Source of the DNA: CAZOHN01 sp964579325
GTDB taxonomy: Bacteria > Pseudomonadota > Alphaproteobacteria > Rhodobacterales > Rhodobacteraceae
DNA: 38,451 bases
Direction: 5' to 3'
Assembly (NCBI GenBank): GCA_964579325.1
Contig: CAZOHN010000010.1
Coordinates: forward strand, 1-38,451
The position numbers were made by a program, and so were the translations under genes. The notes under the pieces were generated by a model, which searched no databases, had not been told where the DNA came from, and saw only the letters and a program-made list of their open reading frames with translations. Shown here one piece after another: positions 1 through 6,887 of this stretch; positions within the stretch are counted from its first letter, which is position 1; the number at the start of each line of letters is the position of its first letter.

Positions 1-785
1 TCGAGATAGCTGACATAGGAGCCCTTGTCGGCGATGATCAGCGTCCGCTCGAACTGCCCGGTATTTTCTGCGTTGATGCGGAAATAGGTCGAAAGCTCCA
101 TCGGGCACCGCACGCCGGGAGGCACGTAGACGAACGAGCCGTCCGAGAACACCGCCGAGTTCAGCGTGGCGAAGAAGTTGTCCGACTGCGGGACGACCGA
201 GCCGAGGTACTTCTTTACCAAGTCCGGATGCTCGCGGACCGCCTCAGAGATCGAGCAGAAGATGACACCGGCACGGGCAAGCTCTGCCTTGAAGGTCGTC
301 CCCACGCTCACGCTGTCGAACACGGCATCGACCGCAACTTTTCGGCCTTCCGCCGGAGCACCGTCCGCGCCTTCAACCCCGGCAAGGATCATCTGCTCCT
401 TCAACGGGATACCCAGCTTCTCGTAAGTGGCCAGAAGCTTGGGATCGACCTCGTCGAGCGACTTCGGCTTGACCGACATGCTCTTGGGCTTGGCGTAGTA
501 GTACTGGTCCTGGTAGTCGATCGCCGGATAGTGGACCATCGCCCAGGTGGGCTCCTCCATCTGCACCCAGCGGCGAAAGGCCGCGAGGCGCCACTCCAGC
601 ATCCACTCCGGTTCGCCGTTCTTTTCGCTAATGAGGCGGACGATGTCCTCGTTCAGGCCCTTCGGCGCATACTCGGTCTCGATGTCGGTTTCCCAACCAT
701 ACTTGTAGCTGCCCATCGACTGGACCGTCTCGACCGTTTCGCGGTCGACGCCTTCACGGATTTCGGTGTCAAGGGCTGCCATCAT
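1..785 (-). CDS. sufB: Fe-S cluster assembly scaffold protein SufB (N-terminal part, cut by window edge)
   Basis: Scaffold subunit of the SUF machinery; with SufC and SufD it builds Fe-S clusters in the cytoplasm. Only the first ~261 of the usual ~480-510 residues are in the window; the C-terminal half lies beyond base 1. The reading frame gives the typical SufB opening (tandem Met, then ETVQSMGSYKYGW), the WMLEWRLAAFRRW segment, and the start of the beta-helix core with NSAVFSDGSFVYVPPGVRCP and the FRINAENTGQFERT stretch. The start is the first of two adjacent ATGs (785-783), preceded by AGAAGG at good spacing. It lies 43 bases downstream of the cysteine desulfurase on the same strand, so it is very probably co-transcribed from the iscR promoter. 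Family identification is confident; sufC, sufD and the remaining genes are presumably outside the window. Confidence 0.95.
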   Translation of the reverse strand, partial: MMAALDTEIREGVDRETVETVQSMGSYKYGWETDIETEYAPKGLNEDIVRLISEKNGEPEWMLEWRLAAFRRWVQMEEPTWAMVHYPAIDYQDQYYYAKPKSMSVKPKSLDEVDPKLLATYEKLGIPLKEQMILAGVEGADGAPAEGRKVAVDAVFDSVSVGTTFKAELARAGVIFCSISEAVREHPDLVKKYLGSVVPQSDNFFATLNSAVFSDGSFVYVPPGVRCPMELSTYFRINAENTGQFERTLIIADKGSYVSYL

Positions 786-828
786 TTCGACCTTCTCTAT
801 TTCAATTCCGGAGGTTGCCCCCCTCGTC

Positions 829-1875
829 TCAAGCGGCGCGCGAACCGCGCCGCCGCCTTGCCGCACTCCATGCCTCAGCAAAGCGCGCAACCTCGTCTTC
901 CGTAGTGGCCGGGCCGATCGAAACCCGGATCGCCGATGCGGCGACGTCCTCGTCGTAGCTCAGCGCCTGCAGCACCCGGCTCCCCCGGACCTTGCCCGAG
1001 GAGCAGGCCGATCCAGCCGAAACCGCGAAACCCGCGAGGTCCATCGCCATCACCTGGGTTTCACCCTTCCATCCGGGCGTCGCCATCATCATCGTGTTCG
1101 GAAGGCGCGCACCGCCTTTCCCGACAAAAATAGTCTCGGGGCTCGCGGCTTCCAGAGTTGTTTCTAGACTATTTCTAAGTTCAGCGACACGATCCCATTT
1201 GCCTTCGGCCAGATCCCGCGCCGCAGCCTCTGCCGCGGCGCCAAATCCGGCGATTCCGATCACGTTTTCGGTGCCAGATCGCCTCCCCATTTCCTGCCCG
1301 CCACCGCGCAGTTGCGCCGGAAGGTCGATCCCCCGGCGCATCACCAGTGCGCCCACGCCCTTCGGTCCACCGACTTTGTGCGCCGAGATCAACGCCATCT
1401 GCACTCCTGACCAGTCGAACGCGACGGGGATCTTGCCGAACGCCTGCGTCATGTCCGACACGGCAAGGCCCCCGGGCAGGTCCTGGATTACACCCGTCTC
1501 GGAGTTTGCCGCTTGCAAGACCGAGCGTGCGGGATCGGGAACAATGACACGTCCCTCGCGATCCGCCGGCAGGGTGTCGTCCATCCAGGCTGCCACCGCC
1601 GCGTGTTCGATCGCCGCCCCCTGCAGACCTCGCCCTGCACACGCGAGGGCCGCAGCCTCGGTCGCGCCGGACGTGAACACGATGTCAGAGGCTTGGGCTC
1701 CCAGCGCCGCTGCTACCTGCTGCCGCGCCCGCTCGACAACAGCTTTCGCACTCCTGCCCTCGAAATGCACCGAGGACGGGTTACCCAAGACATCCATCGC
1801 CGCCAGCATCGCTGCCCGCGCCTCTGGGCGCAGTGGAGCTGTCGCGTTCCAGTCGAGATAGGTGCGCACGCTCAT
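829..1875 (-). CDS. Cysteine desulfurase (IscS/NifS-type, suf operon)
   Basis: PLP-dependent enzyme that takes sulfur from L-cysteine, forming a persulfide for Fe-S assembly and alanine. The 348-residue product shows the class V aminotransferase fold: SSVHFEGR near the N-terminus, TSGATEA in the cofactor-binding loop, His91, the Schiff-base lysine in SAHK (Lys167), and the persulfide cysteine in SAGSACSSG (Cys291). That active-site loop is the class I (IscS/NifS) type, not the SufS type. It is somewhat shorter than E. coli IscS (about 400 residues). Its ATG overlaps the iscR stop (ATGA), indicating translational coupling, and sufB follows after 43 bases. This iscR-desulfurase-sufB order is the Rhodobacterales arrangement. 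I leave the symbol open because iscS, nifS and sufS names are all used for this locus. Confidence 0.93.
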   Translation of the reverse strand: MSVRTYLDWNATAPLRPEARAAMLAAMDVLGNPSSVHFEGRSAKAVVERARQQVAAALGAQASDIVFTSGATEAAALACAGRGLQGAAIEHAAVAAWMDDTLPADREGRVIVPDPARSVLQAANSETGVIQDLPGGLAVSDMTQAFGKIPVAFDWSGVQMALISAHKVGGPKGVGALVMRRGIDLPAQLRGGGQEMGRRSGTENVIGIAGFGAAAEAAARDLAEGKWDRVAELRNSLETTLEAASPETIFVGKGGARLPNTMMMATPGWKGETQVMAMDLAGFAVSAGSACSSGKVRGSRVLQALSYDEDVAASAIRVSIGPATTEDEVARFAEAWSAARRRRGSRAA

Positions 1876-2333
1876 CCCTCGTCCACGACCTCGAACAGCG
1901 AGGGCACGGCCGGACAGGGTGTCAGGTCATTGCCGGCCACGTCCGACAGCCGGGTCTGGTGCAGGAAGACATAGACATGGGCCGACAAACTCTCCCAGAG
2001 CCGGTTGGTCATGCTCTGCGCACGGCTCCCGGAGTGAGCCCCCGTAGCGCCCGCCCCCTCGTGCAGGGCGCTTACCGTCTCGTCCACGGCTTCCAGAATC
2101 TCGCTGATCCGGATCGCTTCGGGAGACCGAGCCAGGCGATAGCCGCCTCCTGGCCCCCGGACTGACTCCACCAGCCCCGCGCGCCGCAGCTTGACGAAAA
2201 GCTGTTCGAGGTAGGGCAACGAAATATCCTGCCGCTTCGAGATTTCCGCCAGCGATACGAGCGCGCCGCCCGATTGGTAAGCCAGGTCGCAGAGTGCGAC
2301 CATCGCGTACCGGCCTTTGGTGCTCAGTTTCAT
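1872..2333 (-). CDS. iscR: Rrf2-family Fe-S regulator IscR, lacking the three classical cluster cysteines
   Basis: Transcription factor controlling Fe-S assembly genes. The N-terminal winged helix (KLSTKGRYA, then YLEQLF and SVRGPGGGY) closely matches E. coli IscR. In E. coli three cysteines (92, 98, 104) and a histidine bind the [2Fe-2S] cluster. In this 153-residue protein the equivalent stretch (about residues 86-108) has no cysteine; the only cysteines are Cys15 and Cys140. From memory, Rhodobacter sphaeroides IscR was described as an unusual type with a single cysteine involved in cluster binding, so this fits a lineage variant rather than a defective gene. It is first in the operon with the desulfurase and sufB, and a palindrome over its -10 suggests autorepression. 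Start ATG at 2333. Confidence 0.93.
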   Translation of the reverse strand: MKLSTKGRYAMVALCDLAYQSGGALVSLAEISKRQDISLPYLEQLFVKLRRAGLVESVRGPGGGYRLARSPEAIRISEILEAVDETVSALHEGAGATGAHSGSRAQSMTNRLWESLSAHVYVFLHQTRLSDVAGNDLTPCPAVPSLFEVVDEG

Positions 2334-2414
2334 GGACGTTTCCGCTTCACCGTTGACGCCGCCTTCCGGGACGCTTAACTGCCACCCACCCGAGCGGCAT
2401 GACTGCCGCCGGGC

Positions 2415-2431
2415 TTTAGAATACTTCTAAA
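2415..2431. promoter_or_regulatory. Palindromic operator (probable IscR / Iron-Rhodo-box site)
   Basis: A perfect inverted repeat, TTTAGAA-TAC-TTCTAAA, is AT-rich in an otherwise GC-rich region. It covers the -10 element of the iscR promoter and sits 53 bases upstream of the divergent hydrolase ATG. From memory it resembles the Iron-Rhodo-box predicted upstream of iron and Fe-S genes in Rhodobacterales and attributed to IscR. The palindrome is seen directly; which protein binds is inference. Confidence 0.7.
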
Positions 2432-2452
2432 TTGACCGAGCGATTTCGTCAA
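2424..2452 (-). promoter_or_regulatory. Sigma-70-type promoter of the iscR-desulfurase-sufB operon
   Basis: Read on the minus strand, TTGACG (2452-2447) and TAGAAG (2429-2424) are separated by exactly 17 bases, close to the housekeeping consensus. Transcription would begin near 2417, about 84 bases before the iscR ATG. The -10 lies inside the palindrome at 2415-2431. Confidence 0.65.
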
Positions 2453-2484
2453 GAAAATCGCCGGCCGGACAGAGAGGCGCAAAG

Positions 2485-3138
2485 ATGCCCGAGGTGATAT
2501 TCCCCGGCCCCGAAGGACGGCTCGAAGGACGCTATCACCCGCAGAAGGACCGCGACGCCCCCATCGCCATCGTGCTGCACCCGCACCCGCAATTTGGCGG
2601 GACGATGAACAACCGCGTCGTCTACAACCTGCACTACGCCTTCTACAACATGGGCTTCACTGTACTGCGGTTCAACTTCCGTGGCGTCGGCCGGAGCCAG
2701 GGCGAATACGACCAGGGCATCGGTGAACTCAGCGATGCGGCCTCGGCGCTCGATTATCTTCAGGCGATGAACCAGAACGCAAAGCACTGCTGGGTCGCGG
2801 GCTTTTCCTTCGGTGCCTGGATCGGGATGCAACTCCTGATGCGGCGCCCGGAGATCAGCGGCTTCATCTCGGTCGCGCCGCCCGCCAACATGTACGATTT
2901 CTCGTTCCTGGCACCCTGCCCGGCCTCGGGCCTCATAATCAACGGGACCGCAGACCGCGTCGCGCCGCCGAAGGACACCACCAACCTCGTGTCAAAGTTG
3001 CACGAGCAGCGTGGCATCACGATCACGCACAGGGAGATCGAGGGAGCGGGGCACTTCTTCGAAGATCCCTACATGGAGACGCTGATCGGCGAAGTGGACG
3101 GATACGTCCGCCGCCGGCTCACAGAAACCACCCGTTGA
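2485..3138 (+). CDS. Alpha/beta hydrolase (COG2945-like)
   Basis: A 217-residue cytoplasmic alpha/beta hydrolase of unknown substrate. It has the oxyanion-hole region HPHPQFGGTMNN (about residues 32-43), the nucleophile elbow GFSFG with Ser108, an acid in GTADRVAP (Asp157), and the catalytic His190 in GAGHFF. Short hydrolases of this kind, often labelled COG2945 or dienelactone-hydrolase-like, are widespread in alphaproteobacteria. A ribosome site AGAGAGG lies at good spacing before the ATG. The gene is transcribed away from iscR and shares the 151-base intergenic region holding the IscR-like palindrome, so iron or Fe-S control is possible but unproven. It converges on der, with 21 bases between the stops. 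No signal peptide is visible. Confidence 0.88.
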   Translation: MPEVIFPGPEGRLEGRYHPQKDRDAPIAIVLHPHPQFGGTMNNRVVYNLHYAFYNMGFTVLRFNFRGVGRSQGEYDQGIGELSDAASALDYLQAMNQNAKHCWVAGFSFGAWIGMQLLMRRPEISGFISVAPPANMYDFSFLAPCPASGLIINGTADRVAPPKDTTNLVSKLHEQRGITITHREIEGAGHFFEDPYMETLIGEVDGYVRRRLTETTR

Positions 3139-3159
3139 GGCGAACCCGGGCGGGCCGCT

Positions 3160-4629
3160 TCAACCCTTTGTCGTCTTCTGCCGCTTCTCGAGGTGCTTGC
3201 GCAGCTTTGAGCCAGCGGCCGGCTTTCGCCCCTTGAACGGATTCTTGTCTGCCTGGCTGCGCATTGTCAGCCGGATCGGGGTGCCTGGCATGTCGAAGTC
3301 GGCGCGCAGACCGTTGACAAGATAGCGCGTGTAGCTTTCCGGAAGGTGCTCAGGGTCTGAGCACATGAACACGAACCCCGGCGGTCGGGTCTTGACCTGG
3401 GTGCCATAACGGATCTTGATCCGGCGTCCCTGCGGGGCAGGCGGCGGGTGACTTTCCACCATCGCCCCCAGCCAGCGGTTCAGCGCAGCGGTCGGCACCC
3501 TACGGTTCCACACGTCATGCGCCTTGAGGATTGCGGCGTGCAGACGGTCGAGGCCGCGCCCGGTCTTTGCCGAGACGGTGACGAGCGGCGCACCGCGAAG
3601 CTGTGGCAGGAGGGTCTCGAAAGCCTGCTGCATCGCCTTCAGCTTGTCCTGCTTGTCGGTCTCGACGTCCCACTTGTTGACAGCCACCACGACCGCGCGG
3701 CCCTCGCTCTCGGCCAGATCCGCAATCCGGAGATCCTGCGTCTCGAAGGGGATCGCAGCATCAAGTAGGATTACGACGACCTCGGCGAACCGTACCGCAC
3801 GCAGGCCGTCGGCCACCGAAAGCTTCTCAAGCTTGTCCTGAACCTTGGCCTTCTTGCGCATACCCGCAGTGTCGAAGACACGGATCGGCGTTCCCAACCA
3901 GTCGGTACGGACCGAGATCGCATCGCGAGTGATGCCCGCCTCGGGGCCGGTGAGCATCCGTTCTTCCCCGAGAATCGCGTTCACCAGCGTGGATTTCCCC
4001 GCGTTCGGGCGCCCGACGATAGCCACCTGCAGAGGGCGCGCCGCGGTGGGGGCAAAGCTCGGAGCCTCGGTCTCCCCGTCCTCGGACACATCCACTTCGG
4101 TCTCGGGTGCCTCCGCCTCGTCTCGCCCCTCGAACTCCTCGGCGATGGGGGCGAGGATCGCGTAGAGATCTTCCATGCCTTCGCCGTGCTCAGCGGAAAT
4201 CCGGATGGGATCGCCAAGGCCCAGCCCATAGGCCTCGAGCGCACCCGACTCACCTGCGCGACCCTCGGCCTTGTTCGCAGCGAGGATGACACGCGCCGAC
4301 TTGCGCCGCAGGATATCGGCAAAAACCTCGTCGGCCGCCAGCACCCCGGCTCGCGCGTCGATTACGAAGAGGCAGACATCGGCCGTCTCTACCGCGCGCT
4401 CGGTCAGTCGCCGCATCCGGCCGGGCAAGCTGTCGTCGGTCACGTCCTCGAGACCCGCCGAGTCGATGACAGTGAAGCGAAGGTCGCCCAGTCGCGCCAC
4501 GCCTTCACGCAGGTCTCGCGTCACGCCAGGGCGGTCATCGACCAGGGCGAGGCGCTTGCCGACGAGGCGGTTGAAGAGCGTCGACTTGCCCACATTGGGG
4601 CGTCCGACGATGGCGAGAGAGAAGGTCAT
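3160..4629 (-). CDS. der: Ribosome biogenesis GTPase Der (EngA)
   Basis: Essential double-GTPase acting in 50S ribosomal subunit maturation. The 489-residue product has two complete G domains. The first has GRPNVGKST (residues 9-17), DSAGL (56-60) and NKAE (119-122). The second has GRPNAGKST (206-214), DTAGM and NKWD (318-321). An acidic linker (about residues 166-190, rich in Glu) joins them. A KH-like C-terminal domain ends in a basic tail (KGRKPAAGSKLRKHLEKRQK), as is usual in alphaproteobacteria. It lies 45 bases downstream of bamB on the same strand, matching the yfgM-bamB-der order of E. coli. Start ATG at 4629 begins directly with MTFSLAIVGRPN, as expected. Confidence 0.97.
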   Translation of the reverse strand: MTFSLAIVGRPNVGKSTLFNRLVGKRLALVDDRPGVTRDLREGVARLGDLRFTVIDSAGLEDVTDDSLPGRMRRLTERAVETADVCLFVIDARAGVLAADEVFADILRRKSARVILAANKAEGRAGESGALEAYGLGLGDPIRISAEHGEGMEDLYAILAPIAEEFEGRDEAEAPETEVDVSEDGETEAPSFAPTAARPLQVAIVGRPNAGKSTLVNAILGEERMLTGPEAGITRDAISVRTDWLGTPIRVFDTAGMRKKAKVQDKLEKLSVADGLRAVRFAEVVVILLDAAIPFETQDLRIADLAESEGRAVVVAVNKWDVETDKQDKLKAMQQAFETLLPQLRGAPLVTVSAKTGRGLDRLHAAILKAHDVWNRRVPTAALNRWLGAMVESHPPPAPQGRRIKIRYGTQVKTRPPGFVFMCSDPEHLPESYTRYLVNGLRADFDMPGTPIRLTMRSQADKNPFKGRKPAAGSKLRKHLEKRQKTTKG

Positions 4630-4674
4630 GACAGCCCCGGCATTGCGAAGCGGACCCTCTACACCGCTTCGGGT

Positions 4675-6072
4675 TCAGCGGAAAGCGTGAAGCTGTCCGT
4701 TGCCGCCCTTGACGTAGAGCGTACCACCGGCGACGGCCGGGTTCGAGGCAGCTCCGCCGGGGATTTCGGCCTGGTGCACCAGGCTTCCATCTACCGGATC
4801 GAAGCCCCGCAGCACGCCATCACTCGATGGCACCCAGACGCGGCCCCCTGCAACGACTGGCCCATAGTGCGCGAAGACACCCTTGCGGCGCCGTTCGCGC
4901 TCGGTCTGGAAGTAGGGAAGCTCGACGCCCCAGATGCGCTGTCCGGTCGCCGCGTCGAGTCGCACGAGTTCGGCCTGATCCGACACCAGGAAGACCGATC
5001 CTCCCTCCGGCCAGACCGGAGAATAGGCCCCTTCGGCCGCCGTCCACAGACGCTGCCCTGATGCGAGATCGAAGGCCGCGGCCTTTCCGGACTGGTTGCC
5101 CACATAGACGCGGCCGCCATCCACCACCGGGTCGCCGGTAATGTCGGTGATCGTCGCGTAGGCGCGTCCGCGCCGGGTTCCGGCAACGGCTGACGTCCAG
5201 ACCCGAGCGCCCGTTGCACGTTCCGCTGCCACGATCTCGCCCGAGGCGAACGGAAAGACCGCCAAGTCGGCGGTCACCGCAGGCCCCGCCCCCCCCGCCA
5301 TCGCGGCAGCCGAAGGTGTTGCCGGTTGCTCCCATTCGACCCTGCCGGTATCGGCACGGATCGCCCAGGCGCGGCTGTCACGCGCGGAAAGAAAAACGAT
5401 GCCATCGACCACGGTGGGTGTTCCGGTCGCGGCGGCTTCGAGCCGCTGGGTCCAGACCACAGCGCCAGTCGCCGCTTCGAGTGCGGTGAGCGTTCCGTAG
5501 CCGGACGTCACGAAGACACGCCCTTCGGCGTAGGCCAGCCCTCCGCCCGACGCGTCGCTGCCCCGGTCCGACACAGGGGTGAGGTCCACTCGCCAAAGCG
5601 TCGCACCGTTGGTTGCGGTCGCCGTCACGGCGGCGCCCGCATCCATCGTGTAGACACGGCCCTCGGCTACGATCGGATCGCCGGCTATCCGCCCACGCCG
5701 CGAGTTGCCAGCACCGATCGAAACGGACCAGATCCGCTGCGGCTGCGCGCCGAGTGCGGGATGGAGCGTCCGGTGCTCGGGCGAGCCGTTGCGGTGTGTC
5801 CAGGCGGTGTTCGACCGAGCGGCCCCCAGCGAGATCGGCTCGGCCCGATTCTCGTCGGCGCTCGCCACGCGGAGGCCCAAGGGAGCGGAAATCGCGTTCG
5901 GGTTCACCGCCGCGACCTCTGTCGCGTCCGATGCATCAAGCGGGTCGCCGCTCGCCCGGGTCTCCAGTGCGCGCAGGTCCAGCCGCTCGCCGGGAAGCAC
6001 TAGTTCACGCGGGCCACAGCCGACAACCGCCGAGACGAGGCCGAGAAGGGCAAGGCTCCGGGCAAGCTTCAC
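4675..6072 (-). CDS. bamB: Outer membrane protein assembly factor BamB (PQQ-like beta-propeller lipoprotein)
   Basis: Lipoprotein of the BAM complex that inserts beta-barrel proteins into the outer membrane. I start it at GTG 6072, not at upstream in-frame ATG codons, because this start is preceded by AGGAAGGAA and gives a clean lipoprotein signal: a Lys/Arg N-region, LALLGLVSAVV, and the lipobox VVGC with Cys19 as the lipidation site. The 465-residue mature part shows repeated propeller blades with GRVYTMDAGAAVTA, GRVFVTSGYGTLTALEAATG, ARDSRAWAIRADTGRVEW and similar PQQ-like units ending in GNGQLHAFR. An extended region of about 100 residues precedes the propeller, as in other alphaproteobacterial BamB proteins. 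It follows the YfgM-like gene by 55 bases and precedes der by 45. Confidence 0.93.
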   Translation of the reverse strand: MKLARSLALLGLVSAVVGCGPRELVLPGERLDLRALETRASGDPLDASDATEVAAVNPNAISAPLGLRVASADENRAEPISLGAARSNTAWTHRNGSPEHRTLHPALGAQPQRIWSVSIGAGNSRRGRIAGDPIVAEGRVYTMDAGAAVTATATNGATLWRVDLTPVSDRGSDASGGGLAYAEGRVFVTSGYGTLTALEAATGAVVWTQRLEAAATGTPTVVDGIVFLSARDSRAWAIRADTGRVEWEQPATPSAAAMAGGAGPAVTADLAVFPFASGEIVAAERATGARVWTSAVAGTRRGRAYATITDITGDPVVDGGRVYVGNQSGKAAAFDLASGQRLWTAAEGAYSPVWPEGGSVFLVSDQAELVRLDAATGQRIWGVELPYFQTERERRRKGVFAHYGPVVAGGRVWVPSSDGVLRGFDPVDGSLVHQAEIPGGAASNPAVAGGTLYVKGGNGQLHAFR

Positions 6073-6127
6073 GAGCGAGGTTCCTTCCTGATGTCCGTCA
6101 GGTCGCACGACCTTGTGCGGTTGCGGG

Positions 6128-6784
6128 TCATTGGCCGCCCTCGCGCGTAGCGCCGAGCGCAACCAGCATCTGGGCACTGCGCAAGCGCACGGCCGACGAG
6201 GATTCCTGGTCGACCATCAGCTCCTCGAGGACACCAATCGCGCCGTCGGGATCACCAGCGGAGACGAGCGCGAGGGCCCGCTGCTCCAGGGCGAGGGTGC
6301 GGAAGGGAGCCCCAGGCAGGCTGAGCGCTTCAAGAGCCGCCATGCGGTCCTCGGCCGACATCCCGCCGTCCGCAAGCAAGATACGCTTGAGCGTCGCGAG
6401 GTCACGCCAGACGCGGGGGTGGGCCGGATCCTCGGCCACCGTGCTGAGACGCGCGTCAGCGGCCGGTACGTCTCCCGCCTCGACGAGCGCCGCAGCCTCG
6501 ATCATGAAGACGGCTGCCGCATCGCCTCCGCGCACCTCGAGCGCCGAAACCGCCGCCGCCCGCGCCGCCGCGTCGGGCTGCCGGAGTGCTGCAAGCAGGG
6601 AACTGCCCGCTGTCTCGGCCGCCGCACGACGCTGCGCCTTCTGCCACTCGTTCCAGGCCGCGCCACCGACCAGCACAAGAATGGCAAGTATCGCGATCCA
6701 GCCGTATCGGCGCATCATACCGAAAAGCCGGTCCCGACGGAGGTCTTCCGTGACCTCGTCGATGAAGCTGTCGCTGTTGCTCAC
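6128..6784 (-). CDS. YfgM-like membrane-anchored TPR protein
   Basis: A 218-residue protein with a short cytoplasmic N-terminus (SNSDSFIDEVTEDLRRDRL), one membrane segment (YGWIAILAILVLVGGAAW, about residues 27-44) and an Ala-rich helical periplasmic region typical of the TPR_21/YfgM family. E. coli YfgM is a SecYEG-associated periplasmic chaperone-like protein. The call rests on this topology and on synteny: it lies directly before bamB and der, as yfgM does in E. coli. The start is GTG 6784 with AGGGGG upstream. Longer in-frame extensions would run into the end of uvrA and are not credible. The exact role here is inferred. Confidence 0.82.
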   Translation of the reverse strand: MSNSDSFIDEVTEDLRRDRLFGMMRRYGWIAILAILVLVGGAAWNEWQKAQRRAAAETAGSSLLAALRQPDAAARAAAVSALEVRGGDAAAVFMIEAAALVEAGDVPAADARLSTVAEDPAHPRVWRDLATLKRILLADGGMSAEDRMAALEALSLPGAPFRTLALEQRALALVSAGDPDGAIGVLEELMVDQESSSAVRLRSAQMLVALGATREGGQ

Positions 6785-6887
6785 GCGCCCCGAGCCCCCT
6801 GCCGCACTGGCCGCCGTCTTAGCGCGAAGCCGCCACGATTGCCAAGCCCTGCCCGGTTCTCCGTGCGCCGCGCCTCGGCGCCCCGTC

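Noticed and set aside
1160..1185. AT-rich stretch with TTTCTAGA and TTTCTAAG inside the cysteine desulfurase gene, reminiscent of the iscR palindrome
   Set aside because: Not a matched inverted repeat with the same spacing, and it lies within a coding region.
4675..6177. Longer BamB start at 6177
   Set aside because: It would overlap the YfgM-like gene and hide the lipoprotein signal that begins at GTG 6072.
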